This document shows, piece after piece, positions 34,749 through 44,116 of a stretch of 51,673 bases of DNA. This stretch comes from JAZDJJ01 sp043804035. Lineage in GTDB: Bacteria; Bacteroidota; Bacteroidia; Palsa-948. How positions within the stretch are numbered: position 1 is the stretch's first letter; each line of letters opens with the position of its first letter. Under the pieces are notes generated by a model, which had not been told where the DNA came from, ran no database searches, and worked only from the letters and a program-made list of their open reading frames with translations. The translations under genes were made by a program, and so were the position numbers. Location of the stretch: NCBI GenBank assembly GCA_043804035.1, contig JAZDJJ010000097.1, positions 1-51,673 of the forward strand, in the 5' to 3' direction.

Positions 34749-37001
34749 TTATTCCACTAACGAAAAATCCAATTGTTTTTTTTTCATATCGGCTCGTTTC
34801 AAAATCACTTTTATTTTATCACCAAGCGTGAGACAGTGTTTTGTTTTTCTGCCAATTAATCTTTTATTCTTATCATCCAAAAAATAATAATCATTCGTCA
34901 GGTCTTTTATTTTCACTAACCCTTCGCAATGCGAATCAATAATCTCCACAAAAATTCCCCACTCACTCACTCCGGATATCACCGCCTCAAACTCCTCGTC
35001 CACTCTGTTCATCAGATACTGAACTTGTTTATATTTTACAGAAGCACGCTCGGCTTCTGCTGCCAATTTTTCTTGCTGAGAAGAATGTTTGCAAGCATTT
35101 TCTAATTCATTTGAAGGGGGAGAAAAAAAATCTCTTTTCTTTTTTGTCGGATGGATGTATGCAATGTTGGATGCTAATTTTCTTTCCAGCAATCTATGCA
35201 CCATCATATCCGGATACCTACGGATTGGTGAAGTGAAGTGTGTGTAATGTTTAAATCCTAATCCGTAATGTCCAATGTTATTCGTAGTGTAAATTGCTTT
35301 TGACATTGTACGGATGGCAAGCATCTCAATCATATTGGCTTCGGGCTTTCCAACAACTTCTGCTAAAATTTTATTCATAGATTCTGCAATAGTAATTTCA
35401 TTTTTCAAATTCATTTTATATCCGAATTTTTTTGCGATTTCTGCAAATGCTTTGAGTTTTTCTCCATCTGGTTTGTCGTGCACGCGATAAATGAATAATG
35501 ACTTCCTTTCAATTTCATGACACTTTGCTTCTTTTTCTATATGAGAAAGAGATGAGGAATGAGGCAGCGAACAAAATTCTGCTACTGCGCGATTTGCCAG
35601 CAGCATAAAATCCTCTATGAGTTTATTAGAGTCCTTCATCTCTTTAAAATAAACGCTTGTAGGATTTCCAAGTTCGTCTAAATGAAATTTTATTTCTAAT
35701 TTATCAAAAGCAATGCTTCCTCTTTTGAATCGTTTTTCACGAAGTTTTTTTGACAAGCGGTCAAGCACAAGCATCTCTGTTGAAAGGTATCCTTTTCCCG
35801 ATTCAATTATTTCCTGAGCTTGTTCGTAAGTGAATCTTTTATGCGAACGAATTACTGTTTTTCCGAACCATTGCTGTAGCACATTGGCATCATCATCCAT
35901 ATTAAACACAGCAGAGAAACATAATTTTTCTTCTTCGGGGCGAAGCGAACAAATTACATTGGAAAGATTTTCGGGAAGCATAGGAACAACACGATCTACA
36001 AGGTAAATGGAAGTTGCACGGGCGTATGCTTCTTTATCAAGTACAGAATTTTCTTTTACATAATGAGTAACATCCGCAATGTGAACACCAATTTCCCAAT
36101 TTCCATTTGAAAGTTTGCGAATAGAAACCGCATCGTCAAAGTCATTTGCATCAACGGGGTCTATCGTAAATGTTGTAACAGAACGAAAATCTCTGCGACT
36201 TAAAATTTCTTCTTTGGTGATTTCTGCCGAAATTTTTTCAGCTGCCTTTTCTACTTCTTTCGGAAAGTCATAAGGCAAACCATACTCGGCAAGAATGGCG
36301 TGAATTTCTGTTTCATTTTTTCCGGGGTCACCAAGTACTTTGATTATTTCTCCATCAGGATTTTTTCTCTCGTTGTACCAATGAACAACTTTTGCAATAA
36401 CTTTTTGTCCATTCTTCGCTCCAAGAATTTTATCAAATGGAATGTGAATATCAAATGGAATTTTTGAATTATCAGGAACTAAAAAAGCAAACTTATTTGA
36501 CAATTGTATTATTCCTACAAATTCTGTTTTTGAACGATGAACTATTTTTACTATTTCTCCTTCCTGTTTTTTTCCTTTTCGTCTGTGCAACAGCCGTATA
36601 CAGACCGTATCTCCATCAATAGCGCTCATCATTTTATGGGAAGAAACATAAACATCATCTTCTCTTCCTTCAATAATAATATATGCAGCACCTGATGTAA
36701 TCATATCTACTTTTCCGATAATAAGTTCACTTGATTTATGTGAAAAAACTTTTTTCTTTTTATCTGTCCCTTGTTCGTTCAGTAGATATTTTTCGTATTT
36801 GGTTTCGGTCAGTATTTTCTTTTTTGCCATGTCTTTCAACAGAAAATTTAACTTCATTTTTTGAGAGTTGTCATGAAGATTCAGGCGGGCTGCGACTTGT
36901 TTATAATTAAGTGGCTTGCCTGCATTGGAAAAAATCTGTGTTATTTCTTCGCAGCGAAGATGCTGGCAGTTTTTATTTTTATTTTCTTTATTTTTTTTCA
37001 T
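34749..37001 (-). CDS. rnr: Ribonuclease R
   Basis: A processive 3'-5' exoribonuclease of the RNB family, 750 residues. The order is an N-terminal helical/winged-helix region (about 12-75), cold-shock domains (about 90-230), the RNB catalytic block FTIDPVDANDFDDAVSI (about 279-294, metal-binding aspartates present), GVHIADVTHYV, YLVDRVVPMLPENLSNVICSL, GHYGLGFKHYTHFTSPIRRYPDMMVHR, and a C-terminal S1 domain (FEAVISGVSEWGIFVEI). All are normal for RNase R. It separates the two restriction loci, so they probably inserted independently around this core gene. Confidence 0.95.
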   Translation of the reverse strand: MKKNKENKNKNCQHLRCEEITQIFSNAGKPLNYKQVAARLNLHDNSQKMKLNFLLKDMAKKKILTETKYEKYLLNEQGTDKKKKVFSHKSSELIIGKVDMITSGAAYIIIEGREDDVYVSSHKMMSAIDGDTVCIRLLHRRKGKKQEGEIVKIVHRSKTEFVGIIQLSNKFAFLVPDNSKIPFDIHIPFDKILGAKNGQKVIAKVVHWYNERKNPDGEIIKVLGDPGKNETEIHAILAEYGLPYDFPKEVEKAAEKISAEITKEEILSRRDFRSVTTFTIDPVDANDFDDAVSIRKLSNGNWEIGVHIADVTHYVKENSVLDKEAYARATSIYLVDRVVPMLPENLSNVICSLRPEEEKLCFSAVFNMDDDANVLQQWFGKTVIRSHKRFTYEQAQEIIESGKGYLSTEMLVLDRLSKKLREKRFKRGSIAFDKLEIKFHLDELGNPTSVYFKEMKDSNKLIEDFMLLANRAVAEFCSLPHSSSLSHIEKEAKCHEIERKSLFIYRVHDKPDGEKLKAFAEIAKKFGYKMNLKNEITIAESMNKILAEVVGKPEANMIEMLAIRTMSKAIYTTNNIGHYGLGFKHYTHFTSPIRRYPDMMVHRLLERKLASNIAYIHPTKKKRDFFSPPSNELENACKHSSQQEKLAAEAERASVKYKQVQYLMNRVDEEFEAVISGVSEWGIFVEIIDSHCEGLVKIKDLTNDYYFLDDKNKRLIGRKTKHCLTLGDKIKVILKRADMKKKQLDFSLVE

Positions 37002-37386
37002 AAACTTGGTGAAAACAGAAAAGTATACGGGAAGATTTGTTAAATCAAAATTCTTTTAAAATCGTTTGCTGTTTGTGGCAACTTGCATCCAAATGCAATC
37101 ATCATTAAACGGCTTGGCGGTTGCTGTTCGGTGGCGATTTTACCACTGAATTTTCTACGAAGAACATAAGTTTCAATTTGCACGTCACTGTCATACGAAG
37201 CATTGCACCGCCACTGACAGCAAAGGACTGTTAGCGTTTTGTGCTTTCTTTTCCTGTCTGTCTGTATTTCAATTTTTCTGTCTTTCATTTTCTTTGTCTT
37301 TATCATGTGCGGTGGGGCATTTTTAAAATTTCTTTTCTTAGGTTGATAGATTTCTGGCTATTTTGCATTTATAGGTTGTGTGTTGA
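37002..37386. other. Gene-free stretch of 385 bases
   Basis: No credible gene. The open frame 37040-37306 on the minus strand has unlikely composition and no family resemblance. The string CACCGCCACTGACA (37207-37220) recurs inverted with one change at 19179-19192, so part of this stretch belongs to a dispersed repeat or a conserved non-coding element. It also lies at the left edge of the type ISP locus. Confidence 0.5.
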
Positions 37387-37773
37387 TTAAAATAATGATG
37401 TTTGTATACTTACATTATTTGCTTTTAAGAATTCTGCCCGTTCTCTATTCTCAAAAGTATAATAATCATTTAACCACTTTTCAGGTTCAAAGTTTTTAAA
37501 TTCATACCAGGCATGATAGTTTCTCCCATCATATTCATTTGGGATATGATTAGTCGCGACTTTTTCGGCTAAATAATCAAAGAATTTTTCGTTTACATCG
37601 GTCTTTAATATATATCTAACCTCAGTAATATCTATGAAAAAATAACCACTGTTCGGAAAATCTCCGGTAGCGGTTAGTTTTTGAAACATCCTTTCGGGTT
37701 TGCAATTATTTGCATCTTTGTATAATAAATAATAATCAGGATGTTCCCTGCTTTTGTAAAAAACGATTTCCAT
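37387..37773 (-). CDS. Hypothetical protein partnered with the type ISP enzyme
   Basis: A 128-residue soluble protein, not recognised. It begins MEIVFYKSREHPDYYLLYKD and is rich in aromatic residues (YHAWYEFKNFEPEKWLNDYYTF). It starts one base after the stop of the large restriction-modification gene, so it is almost certainly translated from the same mRNA. No catalytic motif, signal peptide or membrane segment is visible. It may be a regulator, an inhibitor or an accessory of the system. Confidence 0.7.
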   Translation of the reverse strand: MEIVFYKSREHPDYYLLYKDANNCKPERMFQKLTATGDFPNSGYFFIDITEVRYILKTDVNEKFFDYLAEKVATNHIPNEYDGRNYHAWYEFKNFEPEKWLNDYYTFENRERAEFLKANNVSIQTSLF

Positions 37774-37774
37774 T

Positions 37775-40700
37775 TTAGATCCAATTTTTAGTTAGTATAT
37801 CAATTTTTTTCATTTGGTCAATAGTAAATGCTAATGCTTTTATTATTTCTTCAATATGGTCAATTTCTTTCATAATATTTCGTTCTTTCCTCTGCTTTAA
37901 ATAATGGTCAAGCACCTGATAACCGCCAATATTAAAATCGTAAATCTCCTGCGGAACATTTTTGAAATATTGTGTATCGTTGATGTAGAGATTTCCTGAT
38001 TTCTTTTCTGATACATAATTTACCTTCACGACTAAATAATCCCCTTTTCCATTAAAATTTCCGTAAGGGTAATTGGGTTTATCATTAAGAAGATGCACCT
38101 GAATTAAATTTTCTCCTAATGCAGATAATTGTTTAAAAACTTTTTTATCTTCTATAAAAGGAATACGGGGGAAATCTATTTTCAAAAATTCAGCGTATTT
38201 GCTGCGGTAAGTCGGGCTGTGAAGAATAGCATAGATGTAAGAAAAAATTTCTTCGGGTGAAAAATGATGGTTGTAATGTTTGTTTATAAAATCACGAAAT
38301 TCTTTAGTGAGGTTTTCTATAGGTTCATATTCTTCAGTTGTAACAGTTTTTTTGCCATAAGAAACTATTGGTTCAGAAACAATATCTGATTTCTTTACAA
38401 AATTGTAAAGAGGAAAAGTATAATTACCACCTGTACAATAATGTGCATCTGTTAAACTATTTGAAACCAAAACATCACAAAATTCGCCTTGCTTTTGTAA
38501 ATTTCTTGAAGTATTTAATGCCAAATTATTCCCAAATAAAAATCCTTTCATTAATTCAAACCGAGATGTACCTCTATCAAACATTTCCTGATTATAGCAT
38601 ATAAATCTCTTATCAAAAGGGCGATAACAATATTCCTTTATAACAATTTCATTCTTCTTTATTTCTTTTAATGCAGTTTCAATTTTCCAATCTCTTGTGT
38701 CACTTAATTTGAATTGTTGGAGTGCTTCTATAAAATTTGAAGAGTTTTTAAATTTATTTATTCTCTTTTCAAGAATATCAGAATTTATGTCAACCAAAAA
38801 AGAATCTCTATGAGTGAAAATACCTAAACTACTTTTAAGAAAAATTGTAGTAACCGAATAAAAATTGTAGTATGATTCTTTTAAATTCTCGTTTTGTGCT
38901 TTGAATAAATAAAACGGGGCAGACGGCCTTATTTCTTCCCAGTCAATACTTTTAATTTCTTCCTCTAAACTCCGTTTATATTTTTCAATTCGTGTTCCCC
39001 AAAAATCAGTATGGAATATCTTTTTCTCCAATCCTTTCTTTTTAATGAAAAGCGAAACAGCAACTCCTTGTTCTATATCAAATACATTCTCATCTTTTCC
39101 ACCTTCTGGTGTTTTTTCTTTTTTTCTTGAATTTCCGTGCAAATCAATAAAATAAATATGGTCAAAAGTTTTCATTAAACTTTGCCTCATTCCTCTGAAA
39201 GTAGGGTTATCAAGAAATGAATGATTAGTAATAATCCCTACAATGCCTTGTTCAACTTTATCCATTTTATCCTGAGCAAAACGGATAAATTTTACATAGT
39301 CATCCTGCAACCATTTCGGATTTTTTTCCCCGAGTGGTTTTCCATCAACAAAATAATAATCTTTTATTTTGCCGGAAATCCACGGACCTGTATTTTTTGA
39401 ATGACCGGAATAAGGTGGATTTCCTGTAATAACTAAAATCGGTTTATCTTTTACCTTTTGTGCCAGTTTGCTTTCTTCTGTTAATGCAGGGAGAAAAGGA
39501 ATCCGTTGCTGAATATCTATAGGGTCAAGTGTATTTGTGAGAAAAATCTGCAACCGTTCTTTTGCTTGCAATTCATATCCGTTATCTTTTAAGAACTGTG
39601 AAAGTTTTAAATGAGCAATAGTATAAGGTGCAATAAGATATTCAAAGCCAAAAATATTTTTTAGAATATGCTCTTTTATCAGCAAGTCCTTTTTGCCTGA
39701 ACTCTTGGGAAGTTTGTCAAAAATTTGCTGCAGAATTTCTACTAAAAATGTTCCTGTACCGGTTGCAAAATCTAAAACGGTTACTTTATTTTTATCTCCA
39801 AGCCCATCTTTTATTTTGAAAGTGTTTACTAAAATATCATCAATGGCACGGACAATAAAATTTACAACCTGAGGTGGAGTATAATAAACTCCTTTTGCTT
39901 TTTTAAGTTTCTTGTCATAGGCGGCCAAAAAATCTTCATAGAAATAAACATAAGGGTCTTTTATGGTAAGGTCGTTAGCATCTTTTCGTTTTTTTGTAAA
40001 TGATAATGATTCGTGAATAGCCCTCAAATCAAGATTGTTCATTATTGTCAACACTTCTTCTATAATCCATTTTGTTTCGCGATATTCTTCATTGTCCAAC
40101 TCGTCAAGGAAATTCACTAATTCCCTAATCAACTCAAATGATGTCGGGATATATTTTTTTGCATTGTAAAGATTTATCGTTTGAGTATCGGCATTGAGTT
40201 TTGCCAAGAACAAACCATACACAAGATTTTGAGCAAAGGCATCCGAAAATTCGGATGTGGTGAGTTCGTGAAATACGAAAGTTCTAAATGTTTCATAGAG
40301 TTGGTATAGACGTCCTTCGGTATGTTCCTGTTCTTGTCGTTTCAGTTCGTCAAACAAAAAGTCCTTTAGTAGTTTAGCTCTTATTGCCAATGCTTCTGCT
40401 AATTTTTTTGCATCTGCAATTTCTTTCGGTGCTTGCGAAAAAAAAGATTTAATAAGTTTTTCAACTGCCGTAACTTTTGCTTTGTCAAGTTTTGTCTTTT
40501 TGTTTTCAATGTCGGAAAGAAAACAAAGTATCTCGCGCTGTTGAATTTTTCCTTCCTTAATCCAAATCCACTCAATGTAATTTGTTAAAAGGATGTTGTC
40601 GGAAAGCGCCTGATATTTTTTTATCTGGTCGGACTTTAGAATTTTATCAAGGTTTTCCTCAATTTTCTTGTTCTCTACATAGCCAATTATGCTTTCTGTG

Positions 40701-40888
40701 AATGTTATCTTAAAATCAGGAGAGCCAAATTTTCCCTCTCGTTTAGGTTCGTGCAGGATTTTAATCTTTGTCCCCGCCAAACTTTCCAATAATTGCTGAA
40801 GGTTACTTCTATGCGAATGTTCAGTAATATCAGTAATTTTTTGTGATTGAAGGGATATTAAATATTTTTCAAAATCAACCATATACAT
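37775..40888 (-). CDS. Type ISP/IIG restriction-modification enzyme, single chain
   Basis: A 1037-residue protein combining nuclease, N6-adenine methyltransferase and target recognition. The N-terminal nuclease shows GSPDFKITFT...GYVENKK (PD 57-58, ExK 73-76). A helical linker leads to methyltransferase motif I VLDFATGTGTFLVEIL (about 370-385) and motif IV LVITGNPPYSGHSKN (about 480-495). The C-terminal 350 residues look like the specificity domain of type ISP enzymes (SYIYAILHSPTYRSKY, then FPRIPFIEDKKVFKQLSALG). The SF2 helicase of true type ISP enzymes is not seen, so the architecture is closer to type IIG. ATG at 40888 or 40882 could both serve. It shares its transcript with the small gene downstream. 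Confidence 0.88.
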   Translation of the reverse strand: MYMVDFEKYLISLQSQKITDITEHSHRSNLQQLLESLAGTKIKILHEPKREGKFGSPDFKITFTESIIGYVENKKIEENLDKILKSDQIKKYQALSDNILLTNYIEWIWIKEGKIQQREILCFLSDIENKKTKLDKAKVTAVEKLIKSFFSQAPKEIADAKKLAEALAIRAKLLKDFLFDELKRQEQEHTEGRLYQLYETFRTFVFHELTTSEFSDAFAQNLVYGLFLAKLNADTQTINLYNAKKYIPTSFELIRELVNFLDELDNEEYRETKWIIEEVLTIMNNLDLRAIHESLSFTKKRKDANDLTIKDPYVYFYEDFLAAYDKKLKKAKGVYYTPPQVVNFIVRAIDDILVNTFKIKDGLGDKNKVTVLDFATGTGTFLVEILQQIFDKLPKSSGKKDLLIKEHILKNIFGFEYLIAPYTIAHLKLSQFLKDNGYELQAKERLQIFLTNTLDPIDIQQRIPFLPALTEESKLAQKVKDKPILVITGNPPYSGHSKNTGPWISGKIKDYYFVDGKPLGEKNPKWLQDDYVKFIRFAQDKMDKVEQGIVGIITNHSFLDNPTFRGMRQSLMKTFDHIYFIDLHGNSRKKEKTPEGGKDENVFDIEQGVAVSLFIKKKGLEKKIFHTDFWGTRIEKYKRSLEEEIKSIDWEEIRPSAPFYLFKAQNENLKESYYNFYSVTTIFLKSSLGIFTHRDSFLVDINSDILEKRINKFKNSSNFIEALQQFKLSDTRDWKIETALKEIKKNEIVIKEYCYRPFDKRFICYNQEMFDRGTSRFELMKGFLFGNNLALNTSRNLQKQGEFCDVLVSNSLTDAHYCTGGNYTFPLYNFVKKSDIVSEPIVSYGKKTVTTEEYEPIENLTKEFRDFINKHYNHHFSPEEIFSYIYAILHSPTYRSKYAEFLKIDFPRIPFIEDKKVFKQLSALGENLIQVHLLNDKPNYPYGNFNGKGDYLVVKVNYVSEKKSGNLYINDTQYFKNVPQEIYDFNIGGYQVLDHYLKQRKERNIMKEIDHIEEIIKALAFTIDQMKKIDILTKNWI

Positions 40889-40904
40889 TTACTTAATTTC
40901 GGGA

Positions 40905-40933
40905 TAAATATAAACAAAATTATTCTTGTTCAA
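40905..40933 (-). promoter_or_regulatory. Probable promoter of the type ISP locus
   Basis: The minus strand reads TTG (40931-40933), an 18-base spacer and TATATTTA (40905-40912; seven of eight consensus positions), about 16 bases upstream of the first ATG. Confidence 0.45.
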
Positions 40934-41088
40934 GTGGGCGGGTTAAAAGAATTTTTTTTAATGCGAAGGGGTGGGGATTTAATTCTTTTAATTCTGTCAT
41001 TTTGTTTTTATCTTCTATTTAATTGTCAAGTTGTCTGTTTGTCTTTTCAAGCATGAACGCTAACTATGATATACAAATTATTTGTTTG

Positions 41089-41496
41089 TCAATGATTACA
41101 TTTTTTACCGCAAATAATAACAATTTCGTGGAAGCGGTCGTGAAGTTTGGCAAGTGCTGTTTTTATTTCTTCATCGCTTGTTTTGCTTTTCACTAATTTA
41201 TTTAATGTTTTTGATTCTTGATAGAGCAATTTTAATTTTTCTTTTATTGTTGGTTTGTTAAAATCCGCAGGTGGTGTGCTTTCCATCCATTCTTTTGCTT
41301 TCTGCACCATTTCTTTACTGCGTCTTTTTATTGGTTCAAGATTGCCTTCTTCAGATGGATGAAAGGTGGAAGACATTACCGAATGAAATGCTGTCTTTTC
41401 TGGCCAACTGTCATTATGCTTTGACTGTGATTTAGTTACATTAGTAAAAAGAAATGCTGCAATTACTGCAACTAAAACGAATAAATAATTTTTCAT
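41089..41496 (-). CDS. Small exported helical protein with conserved histidines
   Basis: A 135-residue protein with a signal peptide (MKNYLFVLVAVIAAFLFTNV, then TKSQS). The mature part is probably a helical bundle with AFHSVMSSTFHPSEEGN at the start and KLHDRFHEIVIICGKKCNH at the end. Proteins with the same H...FHPxEEGN...LHDxFH pattern occur in Bacteroidota; the paired histidines and the terminal CxxxC/H suggest metal or haem-like ligand binding, which is an inference. A TATATTTG box lies 27 bases upstream. It is transcribed alone. Confidence 0.68.
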   Translation of the reverse strand: MKNYLFVLVAVIAAFLFTNVTKSQSKHNDSWPEKTAFHSVMSSTFHPSEEGNLEPIKRRSKEMVQKAKEWMESTPPADFNKPTIKEKLKLLYQESKTLNKLVKSKTSDEEIKTALAKLHDRFHEIVIICGKKCNH

Positions 41497-41522
41497 TTTT
41501 AAAATAGTTTAAATTAAAAAAA

Positions 41523-41530
41523 CAAATATA
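41523..41530 (-). promoter_or_regulatory. -7 box for the gene at 41089-41496
   Basis: TATATTTG on the minus strand matches TAnnTTTG fully and lies 27 bases before the ATG. No -33 TTG is evident. Confidence 0.45.
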
Positions 41531-41558
41531 AAAAAAATTACGATGAAAATATTTGTTG

Positions 41559-42476
41559 TTATTTTTTAATGCTATAAATCTGTCCCACCACAAATATATC
41601 TCCTGTAAGTGTTTTGTTCCATATCTTTCCTTTGTAATCCACTCCATAAGAAGTATTCCGAAAAGAAAATTCCCAGTCAAAATTTTTATCTTTAGATTTT
41701 ACTTTGTACCCTATCACAAATGGTTCGCCAAAATCATTAATAGAAATAATCCGATTTTTATCATCAACGAAATAATAATTCTTATCGCCAAACAAAATGC
41801 ATTTGAAAACAAACGGCTTCTTTTTCCCAGAGATAGAATCAGACATGGTAAAATTTTTTATCATTACAGGATGTAATAAAGTATCACGAGTAAAAGTTAT
41901 TTCTTCCAGATGATTTGCATCTAGCCATCCTTGTGTGATGGCAGTCAGTCGTTCTTCTTTTGGCGGATGTGTTATTGGGCTACTGTTTAAGTTCACTAAA
42001 ATTATTACGGATTGAACTTCTTCTAAAGATGCTCCCATTTTATAGAGAATGAATCCTGAAAAATGGTCAGCTTCTAATTCTTCCTTGGGGTCGCGTTCAT
42101 GTTTAATTAATGTATGTCCTGAAAGATGATGTCCTGTTTCATGAGCCAGCACACTCAGCGCACCCCAGTCGGTTTTAGTTCTGTCTTTCACGCGCAGCAT
42201 AAAATCAGGATTGTAAGCAATGTATCTTTTATTGTTTTTTATATAGGCAATAGCCGTATATATATTTGTATTTTCTACAATCTGAAAATTCTGATAGAGA
42301 CCTGTATAACGGACAATATTCTCAATAGCATCATCAGCTTCTTTTTTTGAATCACTGTTGTATTCTTTCTTTATTAAACTGTCGTTATGTATTTTGTTTT
42401 TTTGTCCGAACACATTAGGAAACAGAATAAAATAATGAAAGTAAAAAATAAAGAGAAGAAAGAATTTATTTTTCAT
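41559..42476 (-). CDS. M48-like exported metallopeptidase
   Basis: A zinc metallopeptidase of 305 residues. The ATG at 42476 gives a signal peptide (MKNKFFLLFIFYFHYFILFPNVFGQ); the longer frame from 42545 would run through the promoter box and repeat-like DNA. The active site LAHETGHHLSGH (HExxH at about 112-116) and the third ligand Glu in EELEADHFSGF (about 135) are typical of M48-type gluzincins. The C-terminal half is a beta-rich domain, possibly for substrate or peptidoglycan contact. It lies after the IPExxxVDY gene but has its own promoter box. Confidence 0.82.
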   Translation of the reverse strand: MKNKFFLLFIFYFHYFILFPNVFGQKNKIHNDSLIKKEYNSDSKKEADDAIENIVRYTGLYQNFQIVENTNIYTAIAYIKNNKRYIAYNPDFMLRVKDRTKTDWGALSVLAHETGHHLSGHTLIKHERDPKEELEADHFSGFILYKMGASLEEVQSVIILVNLNSSPITHPPKEERLTAITQGWLDANHLEEITFTRDTLLHPVMIKNFTMSDSISGKKKPFVFKCILFGDKNYYFVDDKNRIISINDFGEPFVIGYKVKSKDKNFDWEFSFRNTSYGVDYKGKIWNKTLTGDIFVVGQIYSIKK

Positions 42477-42500
42477 GAATCCTAATTTCAGATAATTTAT

Positions 42501-42508
42501 CAAAGGTA
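42501..42508 (-). promoter_or_regulatory. -7 box for the metallopeptidase
   Basis: TACCTTTG on the minus strand is a full TAnnTTTG match 24 bases upstream of the ATG at 42476 and thereby supports that start. A partial AGGACTTA repeat end lies just upstream (about 42526-42533). Confidence 0.5.
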
Positions 42509-42547
42509 AATAGTTTTTTAGATTAGGACTTATGCCAAAAAGCACTT

Positions 42548-42967
42548 TTATCTTGAACTTAGGTCCCTTGATTTTATCTCTTGCGGATTTATTTCAAAAA
42601 CGATTTGTATGAATGATATGTTACGAATTTTTTGCAGTATAATTTTTTTTCCTAACGAAGGAATACCTTTCCGTATCATCAATAAATAATCTGCTTGCTT
42701 ATATTCAGGTAGGAAGATTTTGTTTTTTATTTTATTTACTATAAGGCGGTAATCTGCAAATAAATCTTCATCGCGAAAAAAAAATACAGGAAATCCGAAA
42801 ATGTTTTTTTGATTTTCCGAGCCGAGCATCCAATCTTCTGTTTTTTGAAATGATACCTTTAATTGATTGTTCAGTGCCCAGCACAGACGGTACGGTTTCA
42901 CAGGACAACAAATTCCAAAGAGAAAAAAATCATAGTCAGTATCAATATGAAGTTTACGTTTGGGCAC
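42548..42967 (-). CDS. IPExxxVDY family protein
   Basis: A 139-residue protein of a Bacteroidota-specific family of unknown function. The start KLHIDTDYDFFLFGICCPVKPYRLCWALN and the namesake region FLPEYKQADYLLMI (a variant of IPExxxVDY with Leu and Ala substitutions) identify it. It starts three bases after trpS ends, so the two are likely co-transcribed. The family is often found near core genes, which suggests a housekeeping role, but none is known. Confidence 0.8.
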   Translation of the reverse strand: MPKRKLHIDTDYDFFLFGICCPVKPYRLCWALNNQLKVSFQKTEDWMLGSENQKNIFGFPVFFFRDEDLFADYRLIVNKIKNKIFLPEYKQADYLLMIRKGIPSLGKKIILQKIRNISFIQIVFEINPQEIKSRDLSSR

Positions 42968-42970
42968 AAA

Positions 42971-43939
42971 TTAATATTTTAATTTTTCGCGAACACGTTT
43001 CAAAACTTTTGAAGCAATATTTTTCGCTTTATCAGCTCCCAATAATAATTTTTTTTCCAATACATCTTTATTGCTCATATAGTAATTATACGTTTCTTTT
43101 TCTTTTTTAAACTTTTCTATGATTAACTCAAACAATGCTTGCTTGATATGTCCATAGCCAAATCCTCCATGATGATATTTCTCCCGCATACTTTGTACTT
43201 GTTCTTTTTCGGCAAGCAATTTATATAAATTAAATACATTGCAAGTGTCCGAATTTTTAGGTTCTTCTAATTTTTTACTATCGGTTACAATACTATTGAT
43301 TGTTTTTAATAATTCTTTTTCGGGTAGGAAAATATCAATGTAATTATTGTACGATTTGCTCATTTTTTGTCCGTCAATACCGGGAATGCTCATCACTCGC
43401 TCATCAATCAGTGGTTCTGGAAGAATAAACGTTTCTCCATAAAGATGATTAAATGAACTTGCAATATCTCTGGTCATTTCCAGATGTTGCCGTTGATCTT
43501 TCCCGATAGGAACAAAATCAGCATCGTATAATAAAATATCGGATGCCATCAAAATAGGATAAGTAAAAAGTCCTGCATTTACATCTGCCATGCGGTTTGA
43601 TTTATCTTTAAACGAATGTGCGTTTGCCAGCATGGGATAAGGAGTGAAACAGGAAAGATACCAACTGAGTTCGCAAACTTCCGTTACATCTGATTGGCGG
43701 TAAAAAACATTTTTCTCTGTATCAAATCCAAAAGCAAGCCAAGCCGCCGCAACAGCATAAGTGTTGTTTTTTCTTACTTCCGAATCCTTAATAGTTGTGA
43801 GCGAATGAAAATCGGCAATGAAGAAAAATGATTCATTATCTTTCTTTTTAGAAAGTTCAATAGCGGGAATAATTGCGCCTAAAAGATTCCCTAAGTGCGG
43901 AACGCCTGTGCTTTGTATACCTGTTAATATCCGAGACAT
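42971..43939 (-). CDS. trpS: Tryptophan--tRNA ligase
   Basis: A class I aminoacyl-tRNA synthetase that charges tRNA-Trp. I start it at the ATG at 43939 (MSRILTGIQSTGVPHLGNLLGAI); the open frame extends upstream to 44038, but that part is translated from the small repeat element at 43957-44115 and is not family sequence. The HIGH-like PHLGN and the KMSKSYNNYID motif are present, as are FADFHSLTT-like and LYDADFVPIGKDQRQHLEM blocks. The resulting 322 residues are the usual length. Confidence 0.95.
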   Translation of the reverse strand: MSRILTGIQSTGVPHLGNLLGAIIPAIELSKKKDNESFFFIADFHSLTTIKDSEVRKNNTYAVAAAWLAFGFDTEKNVFYRQSDVTEVCELSWYLSCFTPYPMLANAHSFKDKSNRMADVNAGLFTYPILMASDILLYDADFVPIGKDQRQHLEMTRDIASSFNHLYGETFILPEPLIDERVMSIPGIDGQKMSKSYNNYIDIFLPEKELLKTINSIVTDSKKLEEPKNSDTCNVFNLYKLLAEKEQVQSMREKYHHGGFGYGHIKQALFELIIEKFKKEKETYNYYMSNKDVLEKKLLLGADKAKNIASKVLKRVREKLKY

Positions 43940-43956
43940 AAAATTTTGGTTGTTAT

Positions 43957-44115
43957 GGGCAATTCCAAAAAGTGGTTTCGTCATTGCGACATGATTCGTA
44001 TTGAGCTTGCCGAAATAAGCGAAGCGAAATGGAAGCAATCTCTAATAGCAGGGACAGAGATTGCTTCAGTCGTTCCTCCTTCGCAATGACGTTTATTTGT
44101 ATTTTTAGAACTGCC
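43957..44115. repeat. GGGCAGTTC-family inverted-repeat element
   Basis: A 159-base element with ends GGGCAATTCCAAAAA and TTTTTAGAACTGCC, and inner GTCATTGCGAC...GAAGCAATCTC and GAGATTGCTTC...GCAATGAC. Its right inner part, GCAATGACGTTTATTTGTAT, is the inverse of the left part of the copy at 10733-10865. It lies between trpS and the solitary methyltransferase gene, whose stop codon begins two bases after the element ends. Confidence 0.75.
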
Positions 44116-44116
44116 A

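Noticed and set aside
37040..37306. Open frame of 88 codons on the minus strand
   Set aside because: Its composition is unlike a protein, it has no recognisable motif, and it contains the dispersed non-coding string; treated as gap DNA.
41559..42545. Longer metallopeptidase starting at 42545
   Set aside because: It would bury the signal peptide behind 23 residues and include a -7 box and a repeat fragment.
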